Source: an uncultured Desulfobacter sp. (GTDB lineage: Bacteria; Desulfobacterota; Desulfobacteria; Desulfobacterales; Desulfobacteraceae). Taken from it: 64,000 bases of DNA. Below, in pieces: positions 34,263 to 42,933 of this stretch. How positions within the stretch are numbered: the first letter of the stretch is position 1; each line of letters starts with the position of its first letter. A program made the position numbers and the translations under genes. Below the pieces are notes generated by a model. The model was not told where the DNA came from and made no database searches. It saw nothing but the letters and a program-made list of their open reading frames with translations. Where the stretch lies: NCBI RefSeq assembly GCF_963665355.1, contig NZ_OY762229.1, positions 4,092,001 through 4,156,000 of the forward strand, written 5' to 3'.

Positions 34263-34480
34263 CCTGATCTGATAAAAGACAATTTTCCAAAGATTCTCCA
34301 ATCTTTGGAAATGATCAAAAAACGATTTGAAGCAATTAAAACACCGGATGACTTTGTACTTTCAAACGAAGGTGTCACTCTTCTGGATTCAATCTCAATG
34401 AGATTGCAGGTTGTTGGAGAACTGCTTAAGAAAATTGATAAGCACGATAATACGTTTTTGAATCAATATCTAATCGACGA
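34263..34480 (+). pseudogene. HepT-like relic lacking start codon and 3' end
   Basis: This near copy of the start of the gene at 32508 reads LIKDNFPKILQSLEMIKKRFEAIKTPDDFVL, but the ATG is replaced by sequence of a gtccccggaattcc motif. It retains the segment SNEGVTLLDSISMRLQVVGELLKKIDKHDNTFLNQY that the 32508 copy has lost. After NQY it diverges, before the Rx4HxY region. Together the two broken copies would make one complete HepT. Confidence 0.82.
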
Positions 34481-34561
34481 CATCCCCCGGAATCCTCATT
34501 ATACAAAGTTGTACCTTTGTGATATTTTATAAAGGAAAAGACACGGAAAGGGAGGGACACA

Positions 34562-34789
34562 ATGCTTCGTGAAATAATTAATCCAAAAACCAATCAAATA
34601 GTAATTACGCTGCCACCAGAGTTGGTTAATCAGGAACTTGAACTGTTAATTTTTCCAACTGAAAGAAATAAAAAAGATAACACAAAAAAATTGATGGAAT
34701 GTTTTTTTAAAAATGCAGAAACAATTGGCGTCGAAGATAGTATCAACATAAACGATTTAATGAACGAAATGAATGATGCACTATCTTGA
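34562..34789 (+). CDS. Small putative antitoxin next to a PIN-domain relic
   Basis: A 75-residue protein (MLREIINPKTNQIVITLPPELVNQELELLIFPTE, then a charged helical tail with ININDLMNEMNDALS). The beta-strand start followed by an acidic tail resembles antitoxins of the VapB/AbrB kind, and the next ORF starts like a PIN-domain toxin, overlapping its end. An AGGGAGG-like site stands upstream. No exact family is recognised, so the antitoxin role is inferred from size and neighbour. Confidence 0.6.
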   Translation: MLREIINPKTNQIVITLPPELVNQELELLIFPTERNKKDNTKKLMECFFKNAETIGVEDSININDLMNEMNDALS

Positions 34790-34865
34790 TACCAACCTTC
34801 TGGTCTACAAAGATTTTAAACGGCTTTCACCGTTTTCTAAAATTTCTATTGAAATTATCACTTAA
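34776..34865 (+). pseudogene. Truncated PIN-domain (VapC-like) toxin
   Basis: ATG 34776 reads MHYLDTNLLVYKDFKRLSPFSKISIEI and then stops at 34865 after 29 residues. MHYLDTNLLVY is the first strand of a PIN nuclease with its catalytic Asp; the remaining 100 or so residues are gone. It overlaps the small antitoxin-like gene, as expected for a vapBC-type pair. Confidence 0.7.
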
Positions 34866-34959
34866 AATTTGTTTTAGAAATCACTGATGTGAAAGATGGA
34901 TTAACAGGGCGAGTTTGGAGCAGGCAGGTTGTAGATAGAGAAGGGAACTTTGAACTCCG

Positions 34960-35054
34960 GGAGCAACAGGTTGCAATGTTGGTTTAAAGGTGGATTTGGG
35001 GCTGATTTTGAGTCTAATTGTAATAAAATCGGTCTGTTGGTGTGGCTCGACTCC
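34960..35054. repeat. Dispersed ~100-bp repeat, copy 3
   Basis: It contains tgttggtttaaaggtgg, ctgattttgagt.taattgtaat and cggtctgttggtgtggctcga. It is close to 40086-40176 and to the split copy at 53203-53271/53898-53935. It occupies most of the gene-free spacer 34866-35154. Confidence 0.6.
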
Positions 35055-35154
35055 AACAGCAGAGCCAGAGCAGGCAGCAGACCCCAACAGCCCCCCCTAA
35101 ACAGTTATTTGAAATGCTGTAAATTTAAGTAGTTATGTTCTATCACTAAATACG

Positions 35155-35526
35155 GTGGAGTCTGGAACATTAAGTATCGTGTCCCCCGAATTCCGCAACG
35201 ATCAATATGAAAGATTTATGCATCAATTAGTGAAAAATAGATTAAATGATCTACAAACCATTTGCGCTGCTTTAAAAGTCAAAAAACTTTATGTTTTTGG
35301 ATCTATCACTTCTGACAAATTCATGAAAGACAGCGATATCGATTTTTTAATTTCATTTTTTGATGATTTAAGCATTGAAGAGTATACAGAAAACTATTTC
35401 ATTCTTCATTATCGATTAAGAGAACTATTTAACAGAGAAATCGATATTGTTACGGAAAGAACCTTGTCAAATCCATATTTCATTGAAAGCATCAATGAAA
35501 CAAAAGAATTAATTTATGAAGCGTGA
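35155..35526 (+). CDS. MNT-type nucleotidyltransferase (duplicated module, copy 1)
   Basis: A nucleotidyltransferase with KKLYVFGSITSDKFMKDSDIDFLISF (GS...SDxD) and the family end REIDIVTERTLSNPYFIES. The open frame begins at GTG 35155, but similarity to the second copy (39366-39701) begins only at about 35197, so ATG 35218 (MHQLVKNRLNDL) is the more likely start. It overlaps the HepT-like gene by 11 bp. The two copies differ at only a few bases, so the duplication is recent. Confidence 0.85.
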   Translation: MESGTLSIVSPEFRNDQYERFMHQLVKNRLNDLQTICAALKVKKLYVFGSITSDKFMKDSDIDFLISFFDDLSIEEYTENYFILHYRLRELFNREIDIVTERTLSNPYFIESINETKELIYEA

Positions 35527-35788
35527 AATTAAAAAATATCTTTTTGATATCAAGGTTTTTATAGACTCGATCAATGATTATTTAGGTAGTGACAGGAACT
35601 TTTTTGAATACCAAAAAAACAAATTGCTCCGCAGGGGAATTGAAAGGGAGATAGAAATAATTGGCGAAGCAATGAGCCTGATTTTAAAGATAGACCCGAC
35701 AATTAGAATTCAAAATGCGAGGCAGATCGTTGACACGCGCAATTGGGTGATACACGGATATGATAAGGTCAATGACGTAATAATATGA
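35516..35788 (+). pseudogene. HepT-like HEPN gene with a premature stop (duplicated module, copy 1)
   Basis: It encodes 90 residues and keeps the Rx4HxY motif (RNWVIHGY), but stops at TGA 35786-35788. The second copy has TGG (39961-39963) there and continues for 21 more codons (WGIISKNLPELEKEILQYLDL). The sequence after the stop still matches copy 2 up to about 35852, so a single G-to-A change cut this gene. The nonsense change removes the last helix and may disarm the toxin. Confidence 0.85.
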
Positions 35789-36065
35789 GGAATTATTTCA
35801 AAGAATCTGCCGGAATTGGAAAAAGAGATCCTTCGGTATTTGGACCTTTGAATTCAAATGTGAAATGTATGTAACAAAACTATTGCATTTATTACCTAAT
35901 CTACACTATTGCAATTTCCCGTAGATGATGAAAAATATGTAATATTGTAAACACTTACAGAAAGTGTGAATATTGGTATGATTATTGTATATCTTTGTTG
36001 AGTTTTATGAATCAGAGTGACCCAAGCCGTAGCCAACAGGGCGGAGCTGTATTTACATGATTTTA

Positions 36066-36526
36066 GTCTCAGTCAATTTAGCGGTTTAGAATCCTTTCTC
36101 ATAATGCCGTCCCCAATATTGTTTAACGCAAGGAAGCTGCGATTCGGAGCACCGGCATATCCTTTGTCAGCATAGACCTTTTGAATCTTATCATTGGTAT
36201 GCATGCTGGAAATAACAACCATAGGCAGATGAATAGAACCATTTCGAGAAGACGGTGTCATATATGTGGAAAGGATCTGAAGGAAACCCGATCATTGATT
36301 TGGCTTTCCAGTTCCGGGTCGGATTTTATCAGAAACCATTTCTGAAGCAGGAGGCATTTGAATAAAAACAATGGCGGATAGGCAACCTCACCGAGTTTTG
36401 ACTTTTCTGGTTAATAGTGCCTCAGCAGGAGCGCCTATATTGGTTCCCAGTCTATGGTTTTGTCAATTTCTTGAAGGAATAGATGATTTCTATTCTTTCG
36501 GGAGTATACCAGGATCGCCATATCAG
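36066..36526 (-). mobile_element. Internally deleted IS5-like element
   Basis: This is a partial copy of the transposase gene at 40557-41624. 36066-36264 matches about 40751-40963 and 36270-36526 matches about 41332-41588, with about 370 bp between them deleted at a shared gaaag. Both ends of the element are missing. The left part still encodes MVVISSMHT and KVYADKGYAGAPNRSFLALNNIG. The preceding spacer 35853-36065 shows nothing I recognise. Confidence 0.85.
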
Positions 36527-36527
36527 C

Positions 36528-36622
36528 ATGTTGTCGATTTTGATGTTCAAAATAGAGATATATCCCGAAAAAATACATAAGATGGGTCATATTTGCAAAA
36601 ATTTTAATGTATTAGCATGTAC
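36528..36622. repeat. 100-bp direct repeat, copy 2 (upstream of gmd)
   Basis: It matches 34085-34185 with a few differences. It starts directly where the IS5-like relic ends and runs to 16 bp before the gmd ATG, so it may contain the gmd promoter region. Confidence 0.7.
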
Positions 36623-36637
36623 CGAAAGAGTATTTTT

Positions 36638-37723
36638 ATGAAAAAAGCACTAATAACCGGTATCACCGGCCAGGACGGCGCCTATCTGGCAGAGTTTTTA
36701 CTTGCCAAAGGATACGAAGTCCACGGGATCAAAAGACGGGCTTCTCTGTTCAATACAGACCGCATTGACCATCTTTACCAGGACCCACATGAAGAAAACC
36801 GCAACCTGTTTCTCCATTATGGAGATCTTACCGACTCGACTAATTTAATTCGCATCCTTCAGCAGGTACAGCCGGACGAAGTGTACAACCTGGCAGCCCA
36901 GAGTCATGTAGCCGTCTCCTTTGAATCCCCGGAATATACAGCCGACACCGACGCTCTGGGTACCCTGCGTCTGCTCGAAGGTATCCGCCTTCTGGGCCTT
37001 GAAAATAAAATCAGATTTTACCAGGCATCCACATCAGAGCTTTACGGTAAAGTCCAGGAAGTCCCCCAGACAGAAAAAACCCCGTTTTACCCCAGAAGCC
37101 CTTATGCTGCGGCCAAACTTTATGCCTACTGGATAACTGTCAATTACAGGGAGGCATATAATATCTACGCCTGTAACGGCATCCTGTTTAACCATGAATC
37201 CCCCCTGCGCGGAGAAACATTTGTCACCCGTAAAATCACCCGGGCCCTGGCCCGGATCTCTCTGGGTCTGCAGGACTGTCTTTATCTTGGTAACCTGGAT
37301 GCAAAAAGGGATTGGGGCCATGCCAAAGATTACGTGCGCATGCAATGGCTCATGCTCCAACAGGACGCCCCGGATGATTTTGTGATCGCCACAGGCAAAC
37401 AATATTCGGTTAAAGACTTTGTCAATGCCGCATCAAGGGAACTGGATCTGAACATCTCCTGGCAGGGAACCGGCATTAATGAAAAAGGTAAAGATACAAA
37501 AACAGGAAAAACAATTGTTGCCGTAGATCCCAAATATTTCCGTCCCACAGAAGTGGAAACCCTTTTGGGAGATCCTTCAAAAGCAATGAAAAAATTGAAG
37601 TGGGAACCCGAGATCTCCTTTGAACAGATGGTGACTGAGATGGTTCAAAAAGATCTTGAAGGGGCGAAGAAGGATCATCTTTGCCAGACTCATGGGTTTA
37701 ACACCTATGATTATAACGAATAA
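36638..37723 (+). CDS. gmd: GDP-mannose 4,6-dehydratase
   Basis: Makes GDP-4-keto-6-deoxymannose, the precursor of GDP-L-fucose. From ATG 36638 ([25 protein letters not shown]) the protein has 361 residues; the ATG at 36617 would add seven residues not usual for the family, while GAAAGAG lies just before 36638. Motifs: [14 protein letters not shown] (NADP binding), [28 protein letters not shown] (active-site Thr-Ser-Glu), [10 protein letters not shown] (Tyr-x3-Lys), and [15 protein letters not shown] near the end. fcl follows 20 bp later, forming a GDP-fucose unit. Confidence 0.97.
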   Translation: MKKALITGITGQDGAYLAEFLLAKGYEVHGIKRRASLFNTDRIDHLYQDPHEENRNLFLHYGDLTDSTNLIRILQQVQPDEVYNLAAQSHVAVSFESPEYTADTDALGTLRLLEGIRLLGLENKIRFYQASTSELYGKVQEVPQTEKTPFYPRSPYAAAKLYAYWITVNYREAYNIYACNGILFNHESPLRGETFVTRKITRALARISLGLQDCLYLGNLDAKRDWGHAKDYVRMQWLMLQQDAPDDFVIATGKQYSVKDFVNAASRELDLNISWQGTGINEKGKDTKTGKTIVAVDPKYFRPTEVETLLGDPSKAMKKLKWEPEISFEQMVTEMVQKDLEGAKKDHLCQTHGFNTYDYNE

Positions 37724-37743
37724 TAGACCGGACTTTTTCACAC

Positions 37744-38697
37744 ATGCAAAAAACAGATAAGATATTCATAGCCGGTGCCCGCGGACTTGTTGGTTCTGCA
37801 TTGAAAAGACTTCTTTCCCAGGAAGGATACACCAACGTCTTGACACCTGGTCGCAAAGAACTTGATCTAATGGACACAAAGGCTGTGGCAGCCTGGTTTG
37901 AAAAGCATAAACCGGATTACGTATTTCAGGCCGCAGCCAAAGTGGGCGGTATTCTGGCCAATAACACATCTCCTGCCGATTTTATTTACCAGAATTTGAC
38001 CATCCAGAACAATATCATCCACCAGTCATACCTGAACAAAGTAAAAAAACTTCTTTTCCTGGGCTCATCCTGTATTTACCCAAAACTTTGCCCCCAGCCC
38101 ATGAAGGAAGAATATCTCATGACCGGGCCGTTGGAGCCGACAAATTCACCGTACGCTGTCGCTAAAATTGCAGGTATAGAGATGTGCTGGGCGTATAATC
38201 GCCAGTACGGTACCCGATTCATCCCGGTTATGCCGACCAATCTTTACGGCCCGAATGACAATTTTGATTTGAAAAACTCCCATGTTTTGCCAGCGCTGAT
38301 TCACAAATTTCATGAAGCCAAACTTGCCAATGCGCCCGCAGTTACCGTTTGGGGCACAGGCGCTCCAAAAAGGGAATTCCTTTATGTGGATGATCTGGCC
38401 AAGGCCTGCTGCTTTTTAATGAATAGAGATCTTGCGGAAAGTACATACAAAAACAAGCCTCTGTTTAACATCGGCACCGGCAAGGATATCACCATCAAAG
38501 AGCTGGCTTTACTGATTAAGGAAGTAACCGGATATGAGGGCGTTTTAGAATTTGACGAGTCGAAGCCCGACGGTACTCCTCAAAAACTTTTGGATGTTTC
38601 TCAAATCAATGCGTTGGGCTGGCATGCATCGACCTCACTTCACCAAGGTATTGCCGACGCCTATGAGTGGTACAATAACAAATCTGGAACAATATAA
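37744..38697 (+). CDS. fcl: GDP-L-fucose synthase
   Basis: Epimerase/reductase that turns GDP-4-keto-6-deoxymannose into GDP-L-fucose. The 317 residues contain AGARGLVGSALKRLL (NADP binding), AAKVGGILANN, LFLGSSCIYPK (catalytic Ser and Cys), SPYAVAKIAGIEMC (Tyr-x3-Lys), NLYGPNDNFD and HVLPALIHKFHEA (active-site His). It lies 20 bp after gmd and completes the pathway. Confidence 0.97.
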   Translation: MQKTDKIFIAGARGLVGSALKRLLSQEGYTNVLTPGRKELDLMDTKAVAAWFEKHKPDYVFQAAAKVGGILANNTSPADFIYQNLTIQNNIIHQSYLNKVKKLLFLGSSCIYPKLCPQPMKEEYLMTGPLEPTNSPYAVAKIAGIEMCWAYNRQYGTRFIPVMPTNLYGPNDNFDLKNSHVLPALIHKFHEAKLANAPAVTVWGTGAPKREFLYVDDLAKACCFLMNRDLAESTYKNKPLFNIGTGKDITIKELALLIKEVTGYEGVLEFDESKPDGTPQKLLDVSQINALGWHASTSLHQGIADAYEWYNNKSGTI

Positions 38698-39267
38698 ATG
38701 AGGATAGAACCTTTTCCTGCAAGTAACAAGATTACGCATAATATAGAGTTTAAGACGTGTCCCGCCAATATCCTGGTGGACTGCGGCAATGCCCAGAGCA
38801 GCGATCCGGAAACGCCCTTTGATCAGTTCCCTGTGCCGCCGAAAAAGATACACTATCTTTTTCTCACCCAAAGCCCTGCTGCTGCCCATGCTTCACGATG
38901 CCGTGTCATTTACCGGCAGGAGCCCTGAAGCGATCCGGCACCTGGAACAGGCCATTGATGATCTGACCTGGGGATCTGAACTGCATGAAGAATTTTCTCT
39001 TAAGCAGGGCATTTTATTCAAGCTTGGCAATGCCGGGCACATTTTAGGCTCCTGTTTATCCGGTTTATCTTTCCCCTGAACACCGGAAACAACTACACTG
39101 TAATTTTTTTACTGGATTTTAAAAACCTCTACGCAGTGGAAAAGTTTCGGGAGCACAGAAAGCTTATGGAGATCAAGGGGCCTTCCATCATCATTGCAGG
39201 TTCGGGCATGTGCACCGGCGGCCGCATTGTAGATCACCTGGATCAGGGTCTGGATAATCCGAAATGA
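38698..39267 (+). pseudogene. Relic of a metallo-beta-lactamase/beta-CASP protein
   Basis: Pieces of one gene appear in different frames: NILVDCGNAQSSDPETPFDQFPVPPKKIHYLFLTQS (first strand of the fold; the HxHxDH that should follow is destroyed). Then LLPMLHDAVSFTG...AIDDLTWGSELHEEFSLKQGILFKLGNAGHILGSC follows. After a further break comes NLYAVEKFREHRKL and PSIIIAGSGMCTGGRIVDHL, the beta-CASP motif region, ending near GLDNPK. Such proteins are RNA-processing nucleases. Frameshifts and lost segments make it clearly non-functional. Confidence 0.8.
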
Positions 39268-39365
39268 ATTTTCTCGGTCCGATCTCGGTCCCGAAAACCA
39301 AGCCCAAATAGGGGATCGATTAACTCCCTTGATATCTCTCCGGTATTCAAGGCTCTAAAATTCAG

Positions 39366-39701
39366 TTGACCAACGATCAATATGAAAGATTTATGCATCA
39401 ATTAGTGAAAAATAGATTAAATGATCTACAAACCATTTGCGCTGCTTTAAAAGTCAAAAAACTTTATGTTTTTGGATCTATCACTTCTGACAAATTCATG
39501 AAAGACAGCGATATCGATTTTTTAATTTCATTTTTTGATGATTTAAGCATTGAAGAGTATACAGAAAACTATTTTCTTCTTCATTATCGATTAAGAGAAC
39601 TGTTTAACAGAGAAATCGATATTGTTACAGAAAGAACCTTGTCAAATCCATATTTCATTGAAAGCATCGATGAAACAAAAGAATTAATTTATGAAGCGTG
39701 A
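39366..39701 (+). CDS. MNT-type nucleotidyltransferase (duplicated module, copy 2)
   Basis: A 111-residue nucleotidyltransferase almost identical to copy 1 at 35155-35526 (KKLYVFGSITSDKFMKDSDIDFLIS). Similarity begins at about 39371, so the TTG at 39366 may not be the start; ATG 39393 (MHQLVKNRLNDL) matches the likely start of copy 1. It overlaps the HEPN gene by 11 bp. It is the presumed antitoxin, AMPylating the HepT-like protein. Confidence 0.88.
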   Translation: MTNDQYERFMHQLVKNRLNDLQTICAALKVKKLYVFGSITSDKFMKDSDIDFLISFFDDLSIEEYTENYFLLHYRLRELFNREIDIVTERTLSNPYFIESIDETKELIYEA

Positions 39702-40026
39702 AATTAAAAAATATCTTTTTGATATCAAGGTTTCTATAGACTCGATCAATGATTATTTAGGTAGTGACAGGAACTTTTTTGAATACCAAAAAAACAAATT
39801 GCTGCGCAGGGGAATTGAAAGGGAGATAGAAATAATTGGCGAAGCAATGAGCCGAATTTTAAAGATAGACCCGACAATGAGAATTCAAAACGCAAGGCAG
39901 ATCGTTGACACGCGCAATTGGGTGATACACGGATATGATAAGGTCGATGACGTAATAATATGGGGAATTATTTCAAAGAATCTGCCGGAATTGGAAAAAG
40001 AGATCCTTCAGTATTTGGACCTCTGA
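39691..40026 (+). CDS. HepT-like HEPN toxin, intact (duplicated module, copy 2)
   Basis: A 111-residue HEPN (DUF86) protein with RQIVDTRNWVIHGYDKVDDVIIWGII. The Rx4HxY motif (RNWVIHGY) contains the RNase residues and the Tyr that MntA-type antitoxins AMPylate. It is full length, unlike copy 1 at 35516, which stops 21 codons early. Overlap with the nucleotidyltransferase gene supports a two-gene toxin-antitoxin operon. Confidence 0.9.
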   Translation: MKREIKKYLFDIKVSIDSINDYLGSDRNFFEYQKNKLLRRGIEREIEIIGEAMSRILKIDPTMRIQNARQIVDTRNWVIHGYDKVDDVIIWGIISKNLPELEKEILQYLDL

Positions 40027-40085
40027 AGAATCGCTGTTGCCAATAAACATGAGTTCTCTGTGTACTCCTGTGACCTCTGTGGTGC

Positions 40086-40176
40086 CGGGTTCGAAAATGT
40101 TGGTTTAAGGGTTGATTAGAGCCTGATTTTGAGTTTAATTGTAATGAAATCAGTTTGTTGGCGTGGCCCGATCTCG
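40086..40176. repeat. Dispersed ~100-bp repeat, copy 4
   Basis: It contains aaaatgttggtttaaggg, ctgattttgagtttaattg, taatgaaatcagtttgttgg and cgtggcccga. It matches the split copy around the IS200/IS605 element at 53.2-53.9 kb and the copy at 34960. At 40308-40330 (ccccatcttatgatcaaccc) there may be the worn right end of a MITE; the rest of 40177-40556 shows nothing I recognise. Confidence 0.6.
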
Positions 40177-40556
40177 TAACAAGTACCCGCGTCCGCAAGG
40201 CACTGGCTAATGCATTACAGAGGTATTTGGGGGCTGGTTGGTGACAGATGGCTACATGGCATATCGAGTAAGATCCTTCTACCCTTTTATATATAGTCAG
40301 TTCATTGGTGCCCCATCTTATGATCAACCCATAAATGAGATTGATCAACTCCGTTTTTTGTAAACAGGATAGAGATCTTTGCATGAAAAGCATCTGTTTC
40401 GGTTTTAGCATTTGGGACAATTTTTTTTACAGTCGGGTCACTAAAGGACACCAGGACGTGTCATATTTAGCCGCCATAGGCAGTCCCCGCAACTTCGTTT
40501 TACCTCTTTATGAGGCATTTTGTACCGGATTGTGAAGTTCGGGCGCACCTATCCAC

Positions 40557-41624
40557 CTAAACAGGTATGACGTTAAACAATTTAGCCCCTTTTCTTAAAT
40601 TGAAAGCAAACTGTCGAAACATGATATCAATGGTATTCTTCATAATCTCCGGAAATCGAGCCCGTTGTCCATTATCGTGCACGTGGCTGATGCCGAAATA
40701 CTGTTCTACAATGTACCGGAGCTTTGAAATGGCCTTATTCCGTTTGCTTTCAGTCTCAGTCAATTTAGCGGTTTTAGAGTCCTTTCTCATAATGCCGTCC
40801 CCAATATTGTTCAATGCAAGGAAGCTACGATTCGGAGCACCGGCATATCCTTTGTCAGCATAGACCTTTTGAATCTTATCACTGGTATGCATACTGGAAA
40901 TAACAACCATAGGCAGATGAATAGAATCATTTTGAGAAGGCGGTGTCATATATGTGGAAAGAATAAAACCGTTATCGGTATCAACCGCCGTATGTTCCTT
41001 GAGTCCGAAATGAGGTTTGTCATTTTTGATGCTCCAGTCGGAATCCAGATCCCTGGAGTATTTTTTCCTGGTGCCGTTTTTATCCAACTGGCCCTCCATG
41101 GTAAGGCTTTTCTCTTTAAGCTCTTTCAACTGATCGTTGGAAACTGGTCTGCTGGCAGATTTCACCAGACGGGCATCAACTGCAATGCCTTCATTAATAG
41201 AGTATCCAAGCCGATGAAACTGATTAAGCAACGCACTGTTTATTTTTATCATGGCATCTTTGGTCAAACGTTTACGGAAGCGGGAATAAGTCGAATGGTC
41301 AGGGCTGGCTTGTTCCAACGGCAGTCCCAGAAAGGATCTGAAGGAAATCCGATCATTGATTTGGCTTTCCAGTTCCGGGTCGGATTTTATCCGAAACCAT
41401 TTTTGAAGCAGGAGGCATTTGAATAAAAACAATGGCGGATAGGCAACCTCACCGAGTTTTGACTTCCCCGGTTCATAGTGCTTCAGCAGGAGCGCCTGAA
41501 TTGGTTCCCAGTCTACGGTTTTGTCAATTTCTTGAAGGAATATATGGTTTCTATTCTTTCGGGAGTATTTCTGGATCGCCATATCAGCGAAGGAACAACC
41601 GTACTGGATCTTTTTGTATGCCAT
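40557..41624 (-). CDS. IS5-like DDE transposase
   Basis: A 355-residue transposase with an N-terminal DUF772-like domain (PPLFLFKCLLLQKWFRIKSDPELESQINDRISFRSFLGL, PDHSTYSRFRKRL) and a DDE catalytic domain: GIAVDARLVKSA (first Asp), KVYADKGYAGAPNRSFL (second Asp), and RYIVEQYFGISHVHDNGQRARF (Glu). It looks complete. Deleted relatives are at 36066-36526 and 42770-42835. I could not define its terminal inverted repeats with confidence. Confidence 0.9.
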   Translation of the reverse strand: MAYKKIQYGCSFADMAIQKYSRKNRNHIFLQEIDKTVDWEPIQALLLKHYEPGKSKLGEVAYPPLFLFKCLLLQKWFRIKSDPELESQINDRISFRSFLGLPLEQASPDHSTYSRFRKRLTKDAMIKINSALLNQFHRLGYSINEGIAVDARLVKSASRPVSNDQLKELKEKSLTMEGQLDKNGTRKKYSRDLDSDWSIKNDKPHFGLKEHTAVDTDNGFILSTYMTPPSQNDSIHLPMVVISSMHTSDKIQKVYADKGYAGAPNRSFLALNNIGDGIMRKDSKTAKLTETESKRNKAISKLRYIVEQYFGISHVHDNGQRARFPEIMKNTIDIMFRQFAFNLRKGAKLFNVIPV

Positions 41625-41738
41625 AATAACTCCTGAATTTAAAATTTATTACCACCTATATAGAATAATATGCCTATTATTTAAATCTGTTATATAAAAT
41701 AAAGTAAAACTAAAATATGAAATCTGATAGTAAAATTA

Positions 41739-42761
41739 ATGACTGCGGAAGCGGAAGCTGCTCGCTGGCGTCGACGACCCGTGCAAAGGTCTCACTTGGG
41801 GAAGCATTTTAAGGATCCCTATGCGTTGTGGTATGCGGAAAAAATAATCGGCAAACTGGAAAGTCCCCCGGTTTCTCCAAAACCACCCGCCGATCTGCCG
41901 ATGTCGCGGGCTTTTATGGATGCAGGAATTGTTGCGATGCATACGAACCTGATTGATGCTGCCGACAACTTGATGATCGCTTTCCGCTCATCTCCGTACG
42001 GTGCCTACGGTCATATGCACAGAGACCAGAACAGTTTTAACATCAATTTCGGCGGAGAACGGATCTTTACAGGCTCCGGTTATTACATCAGTTATGGTGA
42101 TGAGCATTTCAAGGGATGGTACACCCATACCCGGGGGCACAATTCGATCCTGATCGACGGCAAAGGGCAGATGCGAGGGTCTGACGGCTTTGGCCAAATC
42201 ATTGACTATAAACACACCACCGCATTCACCTACTGCGTGGGCGACGCTTCCCAAGCTTACGGGGATGACGTCGGCCTGCGCACCTTCCGCCGCCATTTGC
42301 TGTTTTTACGTCCGGGGGTCCTGCTGGTTTACGACGAGCTGGAGGCAGGGCATAAGGCTCACTGGGAATGGATGCTGCACAGTCCGAATAAATTGACAAT
42401 TGCCAACAGCGTACTGATGGGCGGTAACAGGAAAGCAAAAACGCGGGTGGACATTTTCGCTTCGACTCAGTTGGAGATGAGCAGTCATACCCGATTTGAT
42501 CCGCCGGCAGTCAACTGGCGCAAGCACAAAAACGGCGGCAAAATTATAGAATATCCTGATCAGTGGCATTTTGCCGTCGTGCCTGCTATGCCACAGGAAA
42601 AACTGCGTATTCTGGCCGTCATCCAGGTACAGCCTGCAAATGTTCCTACGCCCATTGACACGCCGCTAATGCTGGGAGATACTCTCGTTTTGACAGGGGC
42701 CGGAAAGCAAGTTCAGGTGGAATTGAGTACCCACCGTCCCGCGCAGATTAAACTGCGATAA
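41739..42761 (+). CDS. Heparinase II/III-like protein, N-terminally truncated
   Basis: A 340-residue C-terminal part of a heparinase II/III-family polysaccharide lyase. AYGHMHRDQNSFNINFGGERIFTGSGYYISYGDEHFKGWYTHTRGHNSILIDG contains the His/Tyr-rich active-site strands, and the beta-sandwich part follows (LFLRPGVLLVYDELEAGHKAHWEWMLHSPNKL). The usual alpha-barrel half and signal peptide are missing. The gene starts abruptly 115 bp after the IS5-like transposase, with a short motif (41777-41793) that also occurs beyond its 3' end. It is probably a fragment left by IS activity, and the ATG may not be a real start. Confidence 0.75.
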   Translation: MTAEAEAARWRRRPVQRSHLGKHFKDPYALWYAEKIIGKLESPPVSPKPPADLPMSRAFMDAGIVAMHTNLIDAADNLMIAFRSSPYGAYGHMHRDQNSFNINFGGERIFTGSGYYISYGDEHFKGWYTHTRGHNSILIDGKGQMRGSDGFGQIIDYKHTTAFTYCVGDASQAYGDDVGLRTFRRHLLFLRPGVLLVYDELEAGHKAHWEWMLHSPNKLTIANSVLMGGNRKAKTRVDIFASTQLEMSSHTRFDPPAVNWRKHKNGGKIIEYPDQWHFAVVPAMPQEKLRILAVIQVQPANVPTPIDTPLMLGDTLVLTGAGKQVQVELSTHRPAQIKLR

Positions 42762-42769
42762 TTATTTAT

Positions 42770-42835
42770 TTCTAAGAAAGGAATAGATGGTTTCTATTTT
42801 TTCGGGAGTATGCCTGGATCGCCATATCAGCGAAG
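42770..42835 (-). mobile_element. End fragment of an IS5-like element
   Basis: gaatagatggtttctatt, tcgggagta and ggatcgccatatcagcgaag match the transposase 5' region at about 41530-41592. With the complete IS on the other side (40557-41624), the heparinase-like fragment is bracketed by IS5-like sequence. Confidence 0.75.
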
Positions 42836-42933
42836 CAACTCACTGGAGTCAACGACCCGTGCAAAAGTCTCAATATGAAATCAGTCTATTGGGGTGATCA
42901 ATCTCATGTTTGAACTTCTATCTGGATATTAAA

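Noticed and set aside
39968-40420. 150-codon minus-strand ORF across the end of the HepT gene and the spacer
   Set aside because: It runs through a dispersed repeat and the end of an intact HepT gene; the product has no recognisable pattern.
31364-42835. Integrative element or prophage
   Set aside because: No integrase, phage structural gene, tRNA target or att-like direct repeats were seen; the region is better explained by repeated small insertions and decay.
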